Shown here: piece after piece, positions 1-11,000 of the stretch
Numbering within the stretch: the first letter of the stretch is position 1
Layout of the letters: each line of letters begins with the position of its first letter
DNA from: Pleodorina starrii
Taxonomy: Eukaryota > Chlorophyta > Chlorophyceae > Chlamydomonadales > Volvocaceae
Direction of reading: 5' to 3'
Length of the DNA: 64,000 nucleotides
Assembly (NCBI GenBank): GCA_030267565.1
Contig: BRXU01000004.1
Coordinates: forward strand, 5,152,501-5,216,500
Made by a program: the position numbers and the translations under genes
The notes under the pieces: generated by a model
Database searches by the model: none
What the model was told of the DNA's origin: nothing
Seen by the model: only the letters and a program-made list of their open reading frames with translations

Positions 1-1751
1 CCGCTCCGAATCGGAATTGCTGGCGGCGGAGATGGCGGACGCCTGTCCCGGCACCGGCTGGCCCGCGCCCTCGAGCAGCTACCTCACAAGACACGGCGTC
101 GCAGCGCCCTGGGAGGTGGCGCCGCCGGCGCCGCCGGGCGGCGGCGCCGCCGCCTCGGCGGCGCCGGCGGCTCCGCCGCCGCCGCCTCCCGGCGCCGAGG
201 ACGAGCCCGACGCGCCTGAGGACGTGGCGCTGGTGGATCCCCTGGCGGGGGCGTTGCAGATGGGCCTGATGCAGCGGGTGCGCTACCTCTTGGCGTCGCG
301 CCAGGCGCCCGGCGCGGTGCTGCCGCTGCTGGCGGTGCTGTGCGCGGCGGCGCGCGGCGGCGGCGAGGCGGCGGCGGCGGTGGCGCGGGAGCCGGGGCTG
401 CTGGCGGCGGTGGGGGCGCTGTTGGATCCGGCGGCCGCCGCCGCGTCGGCGGCGGGTACGGCGACGGGGGGTACGGCGGTGGCGGTGGAGCCGGCCGTGC
501 AGGTGGCGGCGCTGATGTTGGTACGGCTGCTGTGCGGCGCTTCCTCTCTGGTGGCGCATCTGGTCCGCTCGGCAGGTGCGGCTGTCACGGGGGGGGGGGG
601 CTGTGTGCTAGGTGTGTGCGGTGGTGCCGTATCGTATCAAATGACACGAGCCGGTGATAGATTCAAGTGAAACTATCTTCAAAACTGTGCGGATGAGGAC
701 GACCCTTCTGCCCGGGAGGACGCGGCTTCCTTTCCCTGCCTCCACAGCCCTCCCTTGACAGTTGACACCTCCTCACAAACCCTAAACCCCACCGCACGGA
801 CCCCGTGCGCCCGGCTCGCCTCCCCCAGTCATTCATTCCGCTGCCGTTTGTCGTGCTTTGTATTTCTCTCTCCCCTGCCCCGACGCCCGCACGCACCCAC
901 GCACGCCCACTCCCGCACGCGCAGGCCTGCTCGCCCACACTCAGGCCTACGTGCTGCTGGCGGGGCCCACCGACCGAGTTGGCGGCGGCGACGCCAACCG
1001 TGACGCCAGCGCTGGCGGCGGCGGCGGCGGCGGCGACGGCGCCCTTGCGCTGCAGCTCCTGCGACTGGAGGCACTCCGGATCTGGCGTGTCTGCGCCCAC
1101 CACGGCATCTCCCTTGCCTCCATGGACGATATGTACGGCAGTCTCTGCCACCTGCTGCTGCCGCCGCTAGCGGCGGCGCCGTCGGCGCCGCCGGCGGCCT
1201 CCGCCGCCACCGCCGCCGCCGCCGCCGCGCTGCGGCAGCTCACGACGGCGGAGCTGTACCTGCTGCTGGCGGCGCTTGTACGGCACTCCGTGGCGGTGGC
1301 CGGCGGCGACGCCACCATCGGCCGCAGCATGCTGGGCCCCGGCGCGGCGGCGGTGATCGCGGTGGAGGCGGCGGCGTGGCTCCGCCCCGCCGCCCTCTCC
1401 GGCGTCGCCGCCGCCGCCGTCGCGCGCTGCTACCTGTCGGTGCCGCTGCTGTCCGCCGGCGGCGGCGCCTCCGCCTCCGCCGCCGCCTCCGGCGGCTGGG
1501 GCCTGCTGCGCCTGCTGCTGGGCGCGCATCCTGCGCTGCTGCTGCCGCCCGCCGCGGCGCACGTGGCCTGTCTGGCGGCGGCGGCTGGCTTCCTGGGCAG
1601 CTACTGGGCTACCGCCGGCGCGGCGCAGCAGGCGGCGGTTTCGAAGGTGCGCGGCGCGCTGGCGGCGTCGGGGCTGCTGCTGGCGCGGCGGCGGCCGCCG
1701 CCGCCAGGCGGCGCCGCCGCGCCCGGCAGCGGCAGCCAACCGGCTTGTGAG

Positions 1752-1789
<38 letters not shown>

Positions 1790-4700
1790 TGTGCTCCTAT
1801 TGACCATGTCCGCGATCGACGCGTTGGCGATCGCGTTGCTGCGAAGGGCTCCGTCGCCGTCGGCGGAAGCGGACACTGGCGCCGCCGGAGCCGCCGCCGC
1901 CGCCGTCGGCGGCGGCGACGGCGGCGGCGACGCAGCTCCCGGCGGCCCGACGCCAGGGGCTGGGTCAGGGAGGGGTGCGGCCGAGGGCGAGCAGGCGGGG
2001 CCGCAGTGGGGTTCGCTGGTGGGGCGGGCGCTGGCGGAGTGGGCGCTGGCGGCGGTGGGCGGCGCGTGTGTGGCGGCGCCGGCTGCGGAGGGCAGGGCGG
2101 ATGGGCTGCGGCTGGGCGCGCTGGCGCAGGCCTGCCTTCAGGTGTGTGAGTACGATAGTACGATACGCTTGGGGAGGGCGGGGGATGAGAAAGAAGAACC
2201 GCATCGGTAGGTAGCCCCGATCGTGGGGTTTGCAGCAGCTCCAGCGCCGGGCTTCGGAGCTTCGAATAGGATAGGCCAAGTGAGATCCAAGAGCCCTTCA
2301 AAGGGTCGCGGCAGGGGTGCTGCGGGTGGCGTGTGCCACACACTCACATAAAGGTGCGGCACGCCCGGGGGAGGGGCTAGGGGTCTGCGTCATCGGATGG
2401 ACGGTTACGGATCAGCGCTCGTCCGCAACCACGTCAGCGCTCGTCCGCGACCAAGGGAAGAGGCCGAAGGATGAATGCTCTAGGTGCAAGCGTAGCGACC
2501 CATGGGCCATCCTGCTGACCCATGGGTCGGCCATTCTACAACCCAGGGGTTGTCGGTCATCGTTCCGGCTGGCCGACCCATGGGCCGCTGCAGTGACCTC
2601 CTCCGCCTTTCCAGCGACGATTTCGACGTACCGGCCCCGCGCAGGTGGCGGCGGCGTCCCTTCTGTACGGCGTCCTGCAGCTGGCAGCTGTCGTGCACCG
2701 TGACGCCGCGTCGGCGGTGCCGGCGGCGGCGGCGGCCGGGCCGCTGGCGGCCGACGTGGCGGCGGCGGCGGCGCCGCTGTGCTGCCAGGCGGGCGCCGCC
2801 GCGCCCGCCGCGGTGGGGCGGGTGCTGTGCCCCTGGCACGTCGCCGCGCTGCAGCGGCAGCTGCACCTCACGCGGCTGATGCTGCTGGCGACGACGCTGC
2901 TACCGTCATACTTGTACGACGACGACGACGACGGCGACGATGGCGAGGGCAACGGCGAGCGGGTCGTTGCTGCGCCGGCAGAGTCAGCATCCCAGGTCCC
3001 TCCCGTTGCGGCGGCTTGCGGAGCCCGGGGCACGAGGGAGGAACGTCGACGGCTGCAGCATTGCGTGTTGGAGGGTTGCCTGGCATCGCTGTCGGCATCG
3101 CCGCCGGGCGCCGAGGGCATGTGCCTGCAGGCGCTGCGCCTGGCGCTGCGGGGCGGTCTGCTGGCGGCGCCGCTGCGGGCCGCACACGCCGCCGCCGCCA
3201 GGCTGGCGGCGGCGCAGGCCGGCGCCGGTGCGGACGCTCAGCTGGCGGCGGTGGCCGCCGGGCTGCCGTACACGACCCCCGCCGCCGTCGGCGAGGGGAT
3301 CGCCGCCGCCGGCGACGCGCCGTTTCCGTTGCCCGACGCGCCGCCGCCGGCGGCTGACGTGGCAGATGTGCTGTTCGAGTCGTACGCGGCGTCCTGGCTG
3401 TCGCTCATATCCCAGCGGCGGCTCGTAGGTGCGGCGGCGGCAGCCCGCTCTCCCGCACCTCCCGCAGCGGACGCGGCGGCGGTGGCTCCGCCGCCGCCGC
3501 CGCCGCCGCCGCTGCCGCGGCTGGATCCCCTGGAGCTGACGCCGGTGTCGCTCCAGGGGCAGCGCGGCTCCCGCCTGCCGGCACCCGGACAGTGGGCCTT
3601 ATTGGAGGCTCACCGCCTGAACCACCCGATGCGGCAGCAGGCGGCCGCAACGGGGCAGGCACCCCTGCAGGGCCAGCCGCCTGCGGCGGCCGGGCAGGCT
3701 GTGGCGGGGGCGGGGGCGGGAGCGGCGGGGCTGCACCCCGTGGGCTGCGCGTTGATGCTGTGTCTGGGTCGGGAGGCGAGCGGCGGTGTCGGAGGCGGTG
3801 GCGGTGGCGGTGGCGGTGGCGGTGGCGCGCTGCGGTGGCTGTCGGAGGGGACCAAGGCGCAGGCTGCGCTGCGGGCGGTGTACCTGTTCCGAGCCGAGGA
3901 GATGCTGCCGCGGGTGTGTCGTCGTCGTGACGTCAAGGGGGGGGGGGGCCGGGGGCTTTCGGCGCCGCCCTATCGGTGTTTGCTTGCCTGCCCTTTCCGT
4001 CCGTCCTTAAGAGCATGCTCGTCTACACCTACACGGCATCCACACCACCTTGCGCGTGCCTTTCCGGTCTCCGCCGCGGCTCCTCCCTGCCCTCACTAAT
4101 CTTCTCAGCCTTGCCGTGCACGGCCGCAAACCCCCCTCCGTCACCCTCCGCCACCCTTGCTCGTCTGTCAGCCGAACCAGCGGGCGAACGAGCTCTTTGG
4201 ACTGCCGTACTCTACCCCCTGCTTTGTTGGTGCCGAGGATTCGTCCTGCCCAAACCCCCCGCGCACCGTTCACGGGCTCCGGCCTACACGTGGATAACCC
4301 CCGCGCGCAGGACGCGGACGAGGATTCCGAAGGCAGCTGGCGCGACCCATGGGTCCGTTGGGCGCTGGCCGGCCTCTCCCGGCGCTACCTCTTCAGCCGG
4401 GACGGCTCGCAGGTACCGTCGTGATCCAGTCAACTGCCCCACCCGCGGGTTAACGGTTAACTACCAACCGCACACCCAGGATACGCTCCAGGGGCGGCGT
4501 CGACATGTCTCGCCCCCTGCAGCGCCTATCACAGCCGGTCAGCGCCTCAGTAGGCCCCGCACCACACTGGCCGCCCCCTTGCCGTCCCCTCGTTCCCTGC
4601 CCCTGCCCCGCAGGCCCGGCCTCCCGGCCCGCCCGGCCCCGAGTGGCTTCCGCCCGCTCTGGCGGAGCAGCTGCTGGCGGCGCTGGGCTCCTCCTGCTTC

Positions 4701-5987
4701 GGCGATCCGCTGCTGGGGGCCCACCTGGCGCTTGCCCTGGCTGCGGAGGCCAGCCCTGTGGTGCGGCTGCAGGTGCGGCTGCGGGCGCCTGGTGAGGGCA
4801 CTGGTGGTGATGGCACTTGCAGCGTCTTGCGGCGACGCCTTGCGCAGCCGTCGCCCACCACCAGGTTCACCACCACCACTGCGCCATTACCGCCATTACC
4901 ACCACCACAGCCCTCACCACCAAAACCACGAGTCAGCGTGATGGCACTTTGCCGTACGGCGCGAGGAGGAATTTACACTATTGGACAGACAGAAGTCCGC
5001 CAGTCGTACAGGTGGCGGCCCAGGTCGTACAGTGGTGGTAGATTCCCGCGCTTCTGCGCTTACGAGCCGCTACCCTAACCCTAATCCTCAGGTCATATCC
5101 CAGGTAACTGCGTTGCGTTCCCTCGTCCCGGGCCGTTCTAATTACCTGGGTTTTAATTACCTGGGTTCTAATTACCTGCGTTCCCTCGTCCCGGGCCGTT
5201 CTAATTCTGCCTGGCCGCCTCCCGACCCACGGGTCCGCAGGTCTGGAACGGCCTGGCGATCGACAAGTCGCTGCACCTGCTACCGCCGCTGTCGTGCTGC
5301 CTGGGAAACGCCGCCCAGTACCTTGGGCCGCCGCCGGCGCCGCCGGCGCCCGCTGCTGCTGCCGCTGCGGCATCCGCCGCGGCGCCAGCGGCAGCAGCCG
5401 CACCGCCGAGCCCGGACGGTCAGGTTATCGCCGACTCGCAACGTGAGCCGGACCCGGACCCGGCCTTTCTGGCGGCGGTTCAACGCTCACTGATCGAAGG
5501 CGACCTGGAGCGCGCCCTGATGCCGCCTGTCGCCGCCACCGCCGCCGCCCCAGGCGGCGCTGCCGCTGGCGCCGCCGGCGCCTTTACCGCCGCCGCCCCC
5601 GCCGCCGGCTGCGCATCCGTGGCGGGCGACCTGGCGCTGCAGCTTCTGGCTGGAAACCTGCTGAGGCGGGAGCGCTGGCCGGCGCTGGAGCGGGCGTGGA
5701 AGCGGGGCGAGCCGGGTTCCGCCCCGGCACAGCCGGGGTCGGCAGCGGCGGGCGGCGATGGCGGCGGCGGGAAGCCGGGGGCCGCTTCGCCGGGTGCTGC
5801 GATGCTGGCGGCGCTGGTGCGGTCCGCGGCGGCGGAGGCGGTGGCGGCGGTGGTGCTGTCGGCGGAGGCGCGGTGCGGGGTGCGGCGGGAGGAAGCGGGT
5901 GCGGTGCTGGCGCAGACGTGCTCGGGGGGCGATGTGGCGCTGCGGGAGCGAGTGCGGCAGGTGCTGGCGCTGAGTGGCCTGGTGTAG
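1..5987 (+). CDS. RPAP1: RPAP1/MINIYO-like RNA polymerase II-associated protein, C-terminal part (5' end outside window)
   Basis: RPAP1 (MINIYO/IYO in plants) helps assemble and import RNA polymerase II. Exons by splice site and phase: <1-575, 925-2141, 2645-3913, 4311-4412, 4614-4772, 5241-5987. They join without a frame break and give at least 1355 visible residues, ending at the tag at 5985-5987. Segments line up in order with the C-terminal half of RPAP1: LMQRVRYLL, then ALRIWRVCAHHG, then SSCFGDPLLGA, then SLHLLPPLS. The N-terminal half, with the Pfam RPAP1_N and RPAP1_C regions, must lie upstream. Odd: long Ala/Gly/Pro linkers separate the conserved helices, so this half is clearly longer than in animals. 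Introns carry repeats (2497-2586, 5115-5206). Family call is from remembered similarity; the junction at 4772/5241 is the least certain, since an extra small exon could lie between. Confidence 0.82.
2497..2586. repeat. Cluster of three near-palindromic GACCCATGGGYC motifs in an RPAP1 intron
   Basis: Copies lie at 2497-2508, 2517-2528 and 2575-2586 inside the intron before the exon at 2645. The middle copy, GACCCATGGGTC, is a perfect 12-base palindrome. The same motif family recurs at 4344, 5224, 24582, 29668 and 30849. Function unknown. Confidence 0.7.
5115..5206. repeat. Composite direct repeat in the last RPAP1 intron
   Basis: A 29-base block (5115-5143) is repeated exactly at 5178-5206. 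Between them are short tandem copies built on TAATTACCTG. Just upstream, around 5074-5090, is a short CCCTAACCCTAA tract resembling a telomere repeat. The whole stretch lies between the exons ending at 4772 and starting at 5241. Confidence 0.7.
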
Positions 5988-6081
5988 GCGGGAAGCCACC
6001 ATGGGGCCTGCGGGCGGTCGGGGGCCGAAAGCGTGTTTTGGCCAGTCTGGGCTTGCTGGCTTGGCTGGCTGGAGTGTAGAA

Positions 6082-6151
6082 TAGGACTGGCTATAATACG
6101 GTAGGACTGGCTGTAATACGGTAGGACTGGCTATAATACGGTAGGACTGGG
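6082..6151. repeat. 20-bp tandem repeat, about 3.5 copies, carrying the RPAP1 polyadenylation signal
   Basis: Units begin at 6082, 6102, 6122 and 6142 (the last partial), with consensus TAGGACTGGCTATAATACGG. In the second unit one A-to-G change turns CTATAA into CTGTAA. Confidence 0.85.
6112..6116 (+). promoter_or_regulatory. TGTAA polyadenylation signal for the RPAP1-like gene
   Basis: TGTAA lies about 125 bases after the stop at 5987. UGUAA is the usual poly(A) signal in Chlamydomonas and relatives. It arises from one substitution within the 20-bp tandem array. Confidence 0.55.
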
Positions 6152-7125
6152 TGAGGTGATGAAGGCATGCACCGGGGTTTGGAAGAGTTTGGGGTTTCGG
6201 ACTGTGTTGGCGGAGGGGGGGCCCACCGCGCACCCTGAGAGGCTGTCGTTACTGGGCGTGTGTGTGTGTTTCAGTCGCTGGGTGGGATGGGCACAGGCAG
6301 GCGAGGCTGACGGGCGGCGGCGGTGGTGGGGAGGACGTTAGGGTTGCTGACGGCTTAGGGTTTCCTTTCCGTTTCATGTCATGTCCTGGGAGGCGGCGGG
6401 CGGGTGCTGCGCGTGGGTGCATTTGACAGATGCCATCCATCCAGCCCGAGTGCCCGAGACCGCCGGGGGTTGGATCCGTCCTTAGGCGCTCTCCAAAACC
6501 CCCGGAAGGAAGAGTAGAGCCAGCTGACCAGCAGCTGGCCGTGCTTTGTAGCGGCGACAACCAGGTCAAGGCAAAAGGAAAGCACACTTGGACTTGGATC
6601 AGACAACACGTGGGCGTGTATCCAGCTGCAGGGCGGTGGTGTCGCTCTTCCATGGCCGCGCAGCTGAAAGGTGTGGAGCGTCGTGCCGAAGAGCCAGTCA
6701 GTCACTGGCTCACAGCGAAGCTCGCTAATTCCGGCTGTCATAAGTTACAAGTTCTGCCGAAAGAGCGGGGGCATCTGTTAAAGCGAAGGGGGGGAAGGGG
6801 GAATAGACGGTTGATTGTTAGTGAAGGTATGACGCCAGGCGGGTGCGTTGCGTTGCCGACCTGGGGTGAGGCAGCCGGGGGTGAGGCAGCTGCGCTCGCA
6901 CTGCGGGAAAATACATGGACCAATCCCAAGGTAGAGGTGGCTTTATGCTCCTGCATGGGGGCCTGAGTCAGAGCCTACAAGGTAGCGGCCCGAAACCTTG
7001 CAACCTGAAGGAAATGTGAGGCATGAGGCATTACATGTGTACGAGCCAAAATGGCTGGTAACATGCGTCCCCCCACAACGGTTATCCGTCAAGGGGCGCA
7101 CTTTAAGACAACATAAGCCGTATGG

Positions 7126-7528
7126 TTAACTACCAAGCAGCTCGGTACGCGCTTTCTGAATCTGGGATAAGAGACTGCCCAGTTTCGCCGGGTCAAAGGT
7201 CCCCATCACATCCACCATGCTGCTACCCATAGGGAAGCCTATTGCCTCTCGTAATGGCGTATAACCCGGACATTCCATCAATACGTGCAACTCGTCTTCT
7301 ACCGACCCGCCGTGGCACACCCGACATATCCTCTCCGCGCGGTTTCCGACCCGGTACCCGTGCAAACCTTGACACATCCAAGTCCCAACGTCCTAGCCGA
7401 AAACGCATCAGGGCCGTGTGGTGCTTTCTCAGCATACACACCCTCACGTGATCCAATGTTCGCTTGTGCCTTCGAAGACGTACTGTACGGCGTGTGGTAC
7501 ACTGGCACAGATACGCGGTGTCTGTCAC
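7126..7528 (-). mobile_element. Truncated, frameshifted LINE (non-LTR retrotransposon) reverse-transcriptase tail
   Basis: The minus-strand ORF 7377-7126 encodes a C-terminal zinc-knuckle region, CRVCHGG...EDELHVLMECPGY, the pattern seen after the reverse transcriptase domain in L1-like elements. The preceding part, RFRLGRWDLDVSRFARV, reads in another frame (from 7528), so there is at least one frameshift near 7370. No polymerase core, endonuclease or poly(A) tail is visible, which fits a dead 5'-truncated fragment. The element class is inferred from the zinc-knuckle pattern only. Confidence 0.65.
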
Positions 7529-8014
7529 AATGTTTTATAGGTGACGTGATACATTCTATCAGCTTGCGGATGGGCCTTGCTCAGGGGAAGGCCGGGCCTC
7601 GGCCGCTCTAGCCTCTAGGTTTCGCCTCGTCGGGCCTTATCTAGTCGCGTTTCAGACGAGGCATCGTTTCGATCTTACTCGCCCTGCTACCGATATATGC
7701 ACGATGAGAATATCCGGCAATGTAGTCCCTGGGGTTTTCCGGGCACCGGTATTCGTACGGCGCAATCAGAGGACCCTCTCGCTGAGCGGGCAGCCCGTCG
7801 CCTTTGCGGCGATGTTCCCACCATATTGTGCACCCTCAGACCTCTTCAGGCCTTGAATACTAGAACGCCACCTTTACGCAGCCCCAGGCCTCATTTTTCC
7901 TTCGTGCCATAACAAAATTATAGCTTAGCGTTTTATTATCATTGATATCATCATGAGCATCGTCATTAAGTAGGTAATTTCTCCCTTTGATAGGGGAAGG
8001 TCCCGGAAAGAAAA
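7529..8014. other. Spacer upstream of the MO25 gene
   Basis: No gene supported. It becomes AT-richer towards 7930-7990, just before the MO25 start codon, as expected for a promoter or 5' UTR. No specific element can be named. Confidence 0.4.
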
Positions 8015-11000
8015 ATGCCCTTCTTGGATAAAATTCTGAAGGAGAAGCCAAAGACACCGTCCGAAGTTGTCAGCAAGCTTACGGCAGCGATCGAGGGGAT
8101 AGCGGCTGCGCGAAAAGATGAACGGGCTCAGGACAAAGCGCAGGAGTCGGTGGCCAAGTACTTGGGCTTTGCCAAGCTCCTGCTTTTTGGGGACGACGAG
8201 CATGAACCTACAAAGGAAAATGCAATAGCCTTGGCCCAGGAGGCGGGTCGATCCGAGCTATTGTCCCTGATCGTCAAGCAGCTTGCGGACCTCGAGTTCG
8301 AATCGCGGAAGGACGCCGCCCAGGTGTTCGGCGCGCTGGTTCGCATCAAGGAGAATGAGGAACGGGGCCCAGGAGCTCAGTACGTTATAAATCACCCGGA
8401 GATTCCGACGCTGCTCTTCGTCGGGTGGGTGTCCCGCCGTCGATCGGCCGCATGCCGCGACCAGCGCCGCCACCTGAATCCTTAGCCCGTGACGCTCACC
8501 GCAGGTATGACGACCCAACCATCGCTCTCAACTGCGGGTCGATGCTGCGGGATTGCTTGCGGGATGACCAGATCGCCAGGTTGGTGTCGGGGGGCGGAGC
8601 TGGGTTGACGGCGGGCGGGTTCCACGTGGGGTACGGAGCCGGCGGGTGCCTCTCCCCGCGCCCGGTTGGGTGCACAGAGACAAAATGCGGTGTAGTTGTC
8701 CCGAAAACCTAATGGTCCACGTTCTGAAAGACCCCGTGGCCTGGCAAGTGCACAACATGAAAAGAGGTGGGTCCAGCGTTGTCATACTGATGCGATACGC
8801 GCCATTATCAGCCATCGACGGACACCTAAACCAGTGTCGAACGCCATTTTAATGACGGTTTGTTCGACAACGGCCGCATTACGGTACGGAAGCGGTACGG
8901 AAGCGGTCATCGGTCACACGGTCAGCAGGTGCAGATACACATACGCGCGCAATGCAGAAGGAGCCAACCTGCGGCCAACGTCCGCATGGTATGCAGGAAA
9001 ATGCTCGATGGGCCCGTGTTTCTCAAGTTCTTTGAGAAGGTGGTGGTTGCGAACTTCGAGATTGCGTCGGACGCGTTTAGCACGTTCAAGGTGGGCGCGC
9101 GCAGATGCCCGCGCGGCGTCACTCTTTAAGGCACTGGTGGGGCTCCACACGGCCTTGGCTGTGGGGTAATCTAGGGGGCGTTCGTTGGGTGCAACCCATC
9201 ATGCAAAGGTGCAGGCGGAGCGGGTTTTGGTTGGGCGGCTATGCACAGCGGGCGGGAGCCAGCATGCACCGCGCTGTGCCAGCTATGCGGCTTTGCCCAT
9301 ATGGCTGGGGCCGGGCGGACCCCGGCCATGGGCGGTGCCTGGAGTAAGCCGTCCGGCCCCATGACGCAGATCGCGCCCCCCTCTCTCTCTCTCTCTCTAT
9401 CTCTCTCCTGACAGCGCAACGCTGTTTTCATGTTTGCTGCAGGATTTGTTGACGCGGCACAAGCAGGTGGTCGCGCAGTACCTCCAGGAACATTACGCGG
9501 AGGTACGGGCGCGGCGTGGGCCGCGGAGGTTGAGAAGGGCGCCGCACAAGATGGCGCCGGGAGTGTGGGAAACGGAATGGCAGCATAACGACGCATGTTC
9601 GTGGATCGGGAAGGAAGATGGCCCCTCGCGGTCTAGTTGCGGAGGAGGGGATGTCCGGGCGGGATGTGGGCTCTGACGGGGCGGGGTATACGGGGATGGG
9701 GCCTTTCGGCCGGGGGTATCGCGGGTGGGACGGCCGCGGGGAAACGGGGCACGTCGCTTAGGCCATGGGCTGGGATGCGGACCCTGTCGAGGCCCGCCCG
9801 GACGTGCGTGGGCAGGGAGTCACGCCCACAGAATCGCCCTGCATGGACCCCGAGCTGCGTGGGCGCGCCATCTTCGGTGCGGTGGTACGCGCCTGGGAAA
9901 GCCCTGGTCGCTGTGCGTGATGTATGTGTCGGGGGCCTGCCCGCTCGGCACAGCCTGTCGGATGGAAGGCGCCGCCCGGCCCAGGCATCCGGCTCTGCAC
10001 ATGTCGGCCATGACAATGGCACCCGGCTTTCCCGGGGGGCCTACGTGGGGACCACGGCACCGACCCTGGGCCCTGATCCAATCAGCCGCTCGGGCTTTTC
10101 TGTTCGGCCCCATCACCACGCCGTGTTTGGCCGCGCGCAGTTCTTCAACGCGTACATCAAGCTCTTGCAGTCCAACAATTACGTGGTGCGGCGGCAGTCG
10201 TTGAAGGTAGGCGGGCGGCTCGGCGTGTTGCGGACCCGTTGCCCGGCCTGTGGCCCAACATTCCCTTGGTGGAAATCCCACCCGCCTTGGTGGTTGGGGC
10301 TGGCTTCGGTTAAGCAGCACCGTGGCGGCACCTCCGGGCGTCCGCTTCTTGGTCATTCCGCATTCCTGTAGGTATCGGATGATGATAGTAGGCCGCTTGA
10401 CGCGTGCGAGGCGGCAGTCGTTGAAGGTAGGCGGGCGGCTCGGCGTGTTGCGGACCCGTTGCCCGGCCTGTGGCCCAACATTCCCTTGGTGGAAATCCCA
10501 CCCGCCTTGGTGGTTGGGGCTGGCTTCGGTTAAGCAGCACCGTGGCGGCACCTCCGGGCGTCCGCTTCTTGGTCATTCCGCATTCCTGTAGGTATCGGAT
10601 GATGATAGTAGGCCGCTTGACGCGTGCGAGGCACACACGAGCTGGCGGTATTTGTTCCGAAATACTTCAAACACACCAGGGGGGGCCGGTGCTCCCGCCG
10701 CCGCCTCTCTGCGACCCCTGTGCCAGCGCCTGTCTACGGTCGTCCTCTGCCGGTGGTCGTTCCGGGCCTCGTGCCCCGGCTCACACTTCCACCATACCTG
10801 CCTACCCGCGCCACCCCGTCGCTCCGCCCCGCTGCCCTGCTGCCCTCTGCGCCCTACAGCTGCTTGGTGAGCTGCTTCTGGACCGCAGCAACGTCAAGGT
10901 GATGCTCAAGTTCGTGTCGGAGCCGCAGCACCTGATGACCATGATGGTGCTGCTCAAGGACCAGTCGCGGAGCATCCAGTTCGAGGCCTTCCATGTGTTC

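Larger units (their letters stand above)
5988..7125. other. RPAP1 3' region and intergenic DNA
   Basis: No gene is supported here. It holds the 20-bp tandem array and TGTAA signal described separately. A 178-codon ORF at 6430-6966 has no recognisable similarity and probably lies in 3' UTR or spacer. Confidence 0.5.

Noticed and set aside
6430..6966. 178-codon plus-strand ORF downstream of RPAP1
   Set aside because: No recognisable similarity or splice context; position fits 3' UTR or spacer.
8584..8586. Alternative MO25 donors at TTG|GT and TTGGT|GT
   Set aside because: The first breaks the phase; the second adds two residues relative to the family. CCAG|GTTGGT at 8579 restores the exact family spacing.
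10250..10591. ORFs spanning the 220-bp duplication
   Set aside because: They read through MO25 intron sequence and owe their length and repeated peptide to the duplication.
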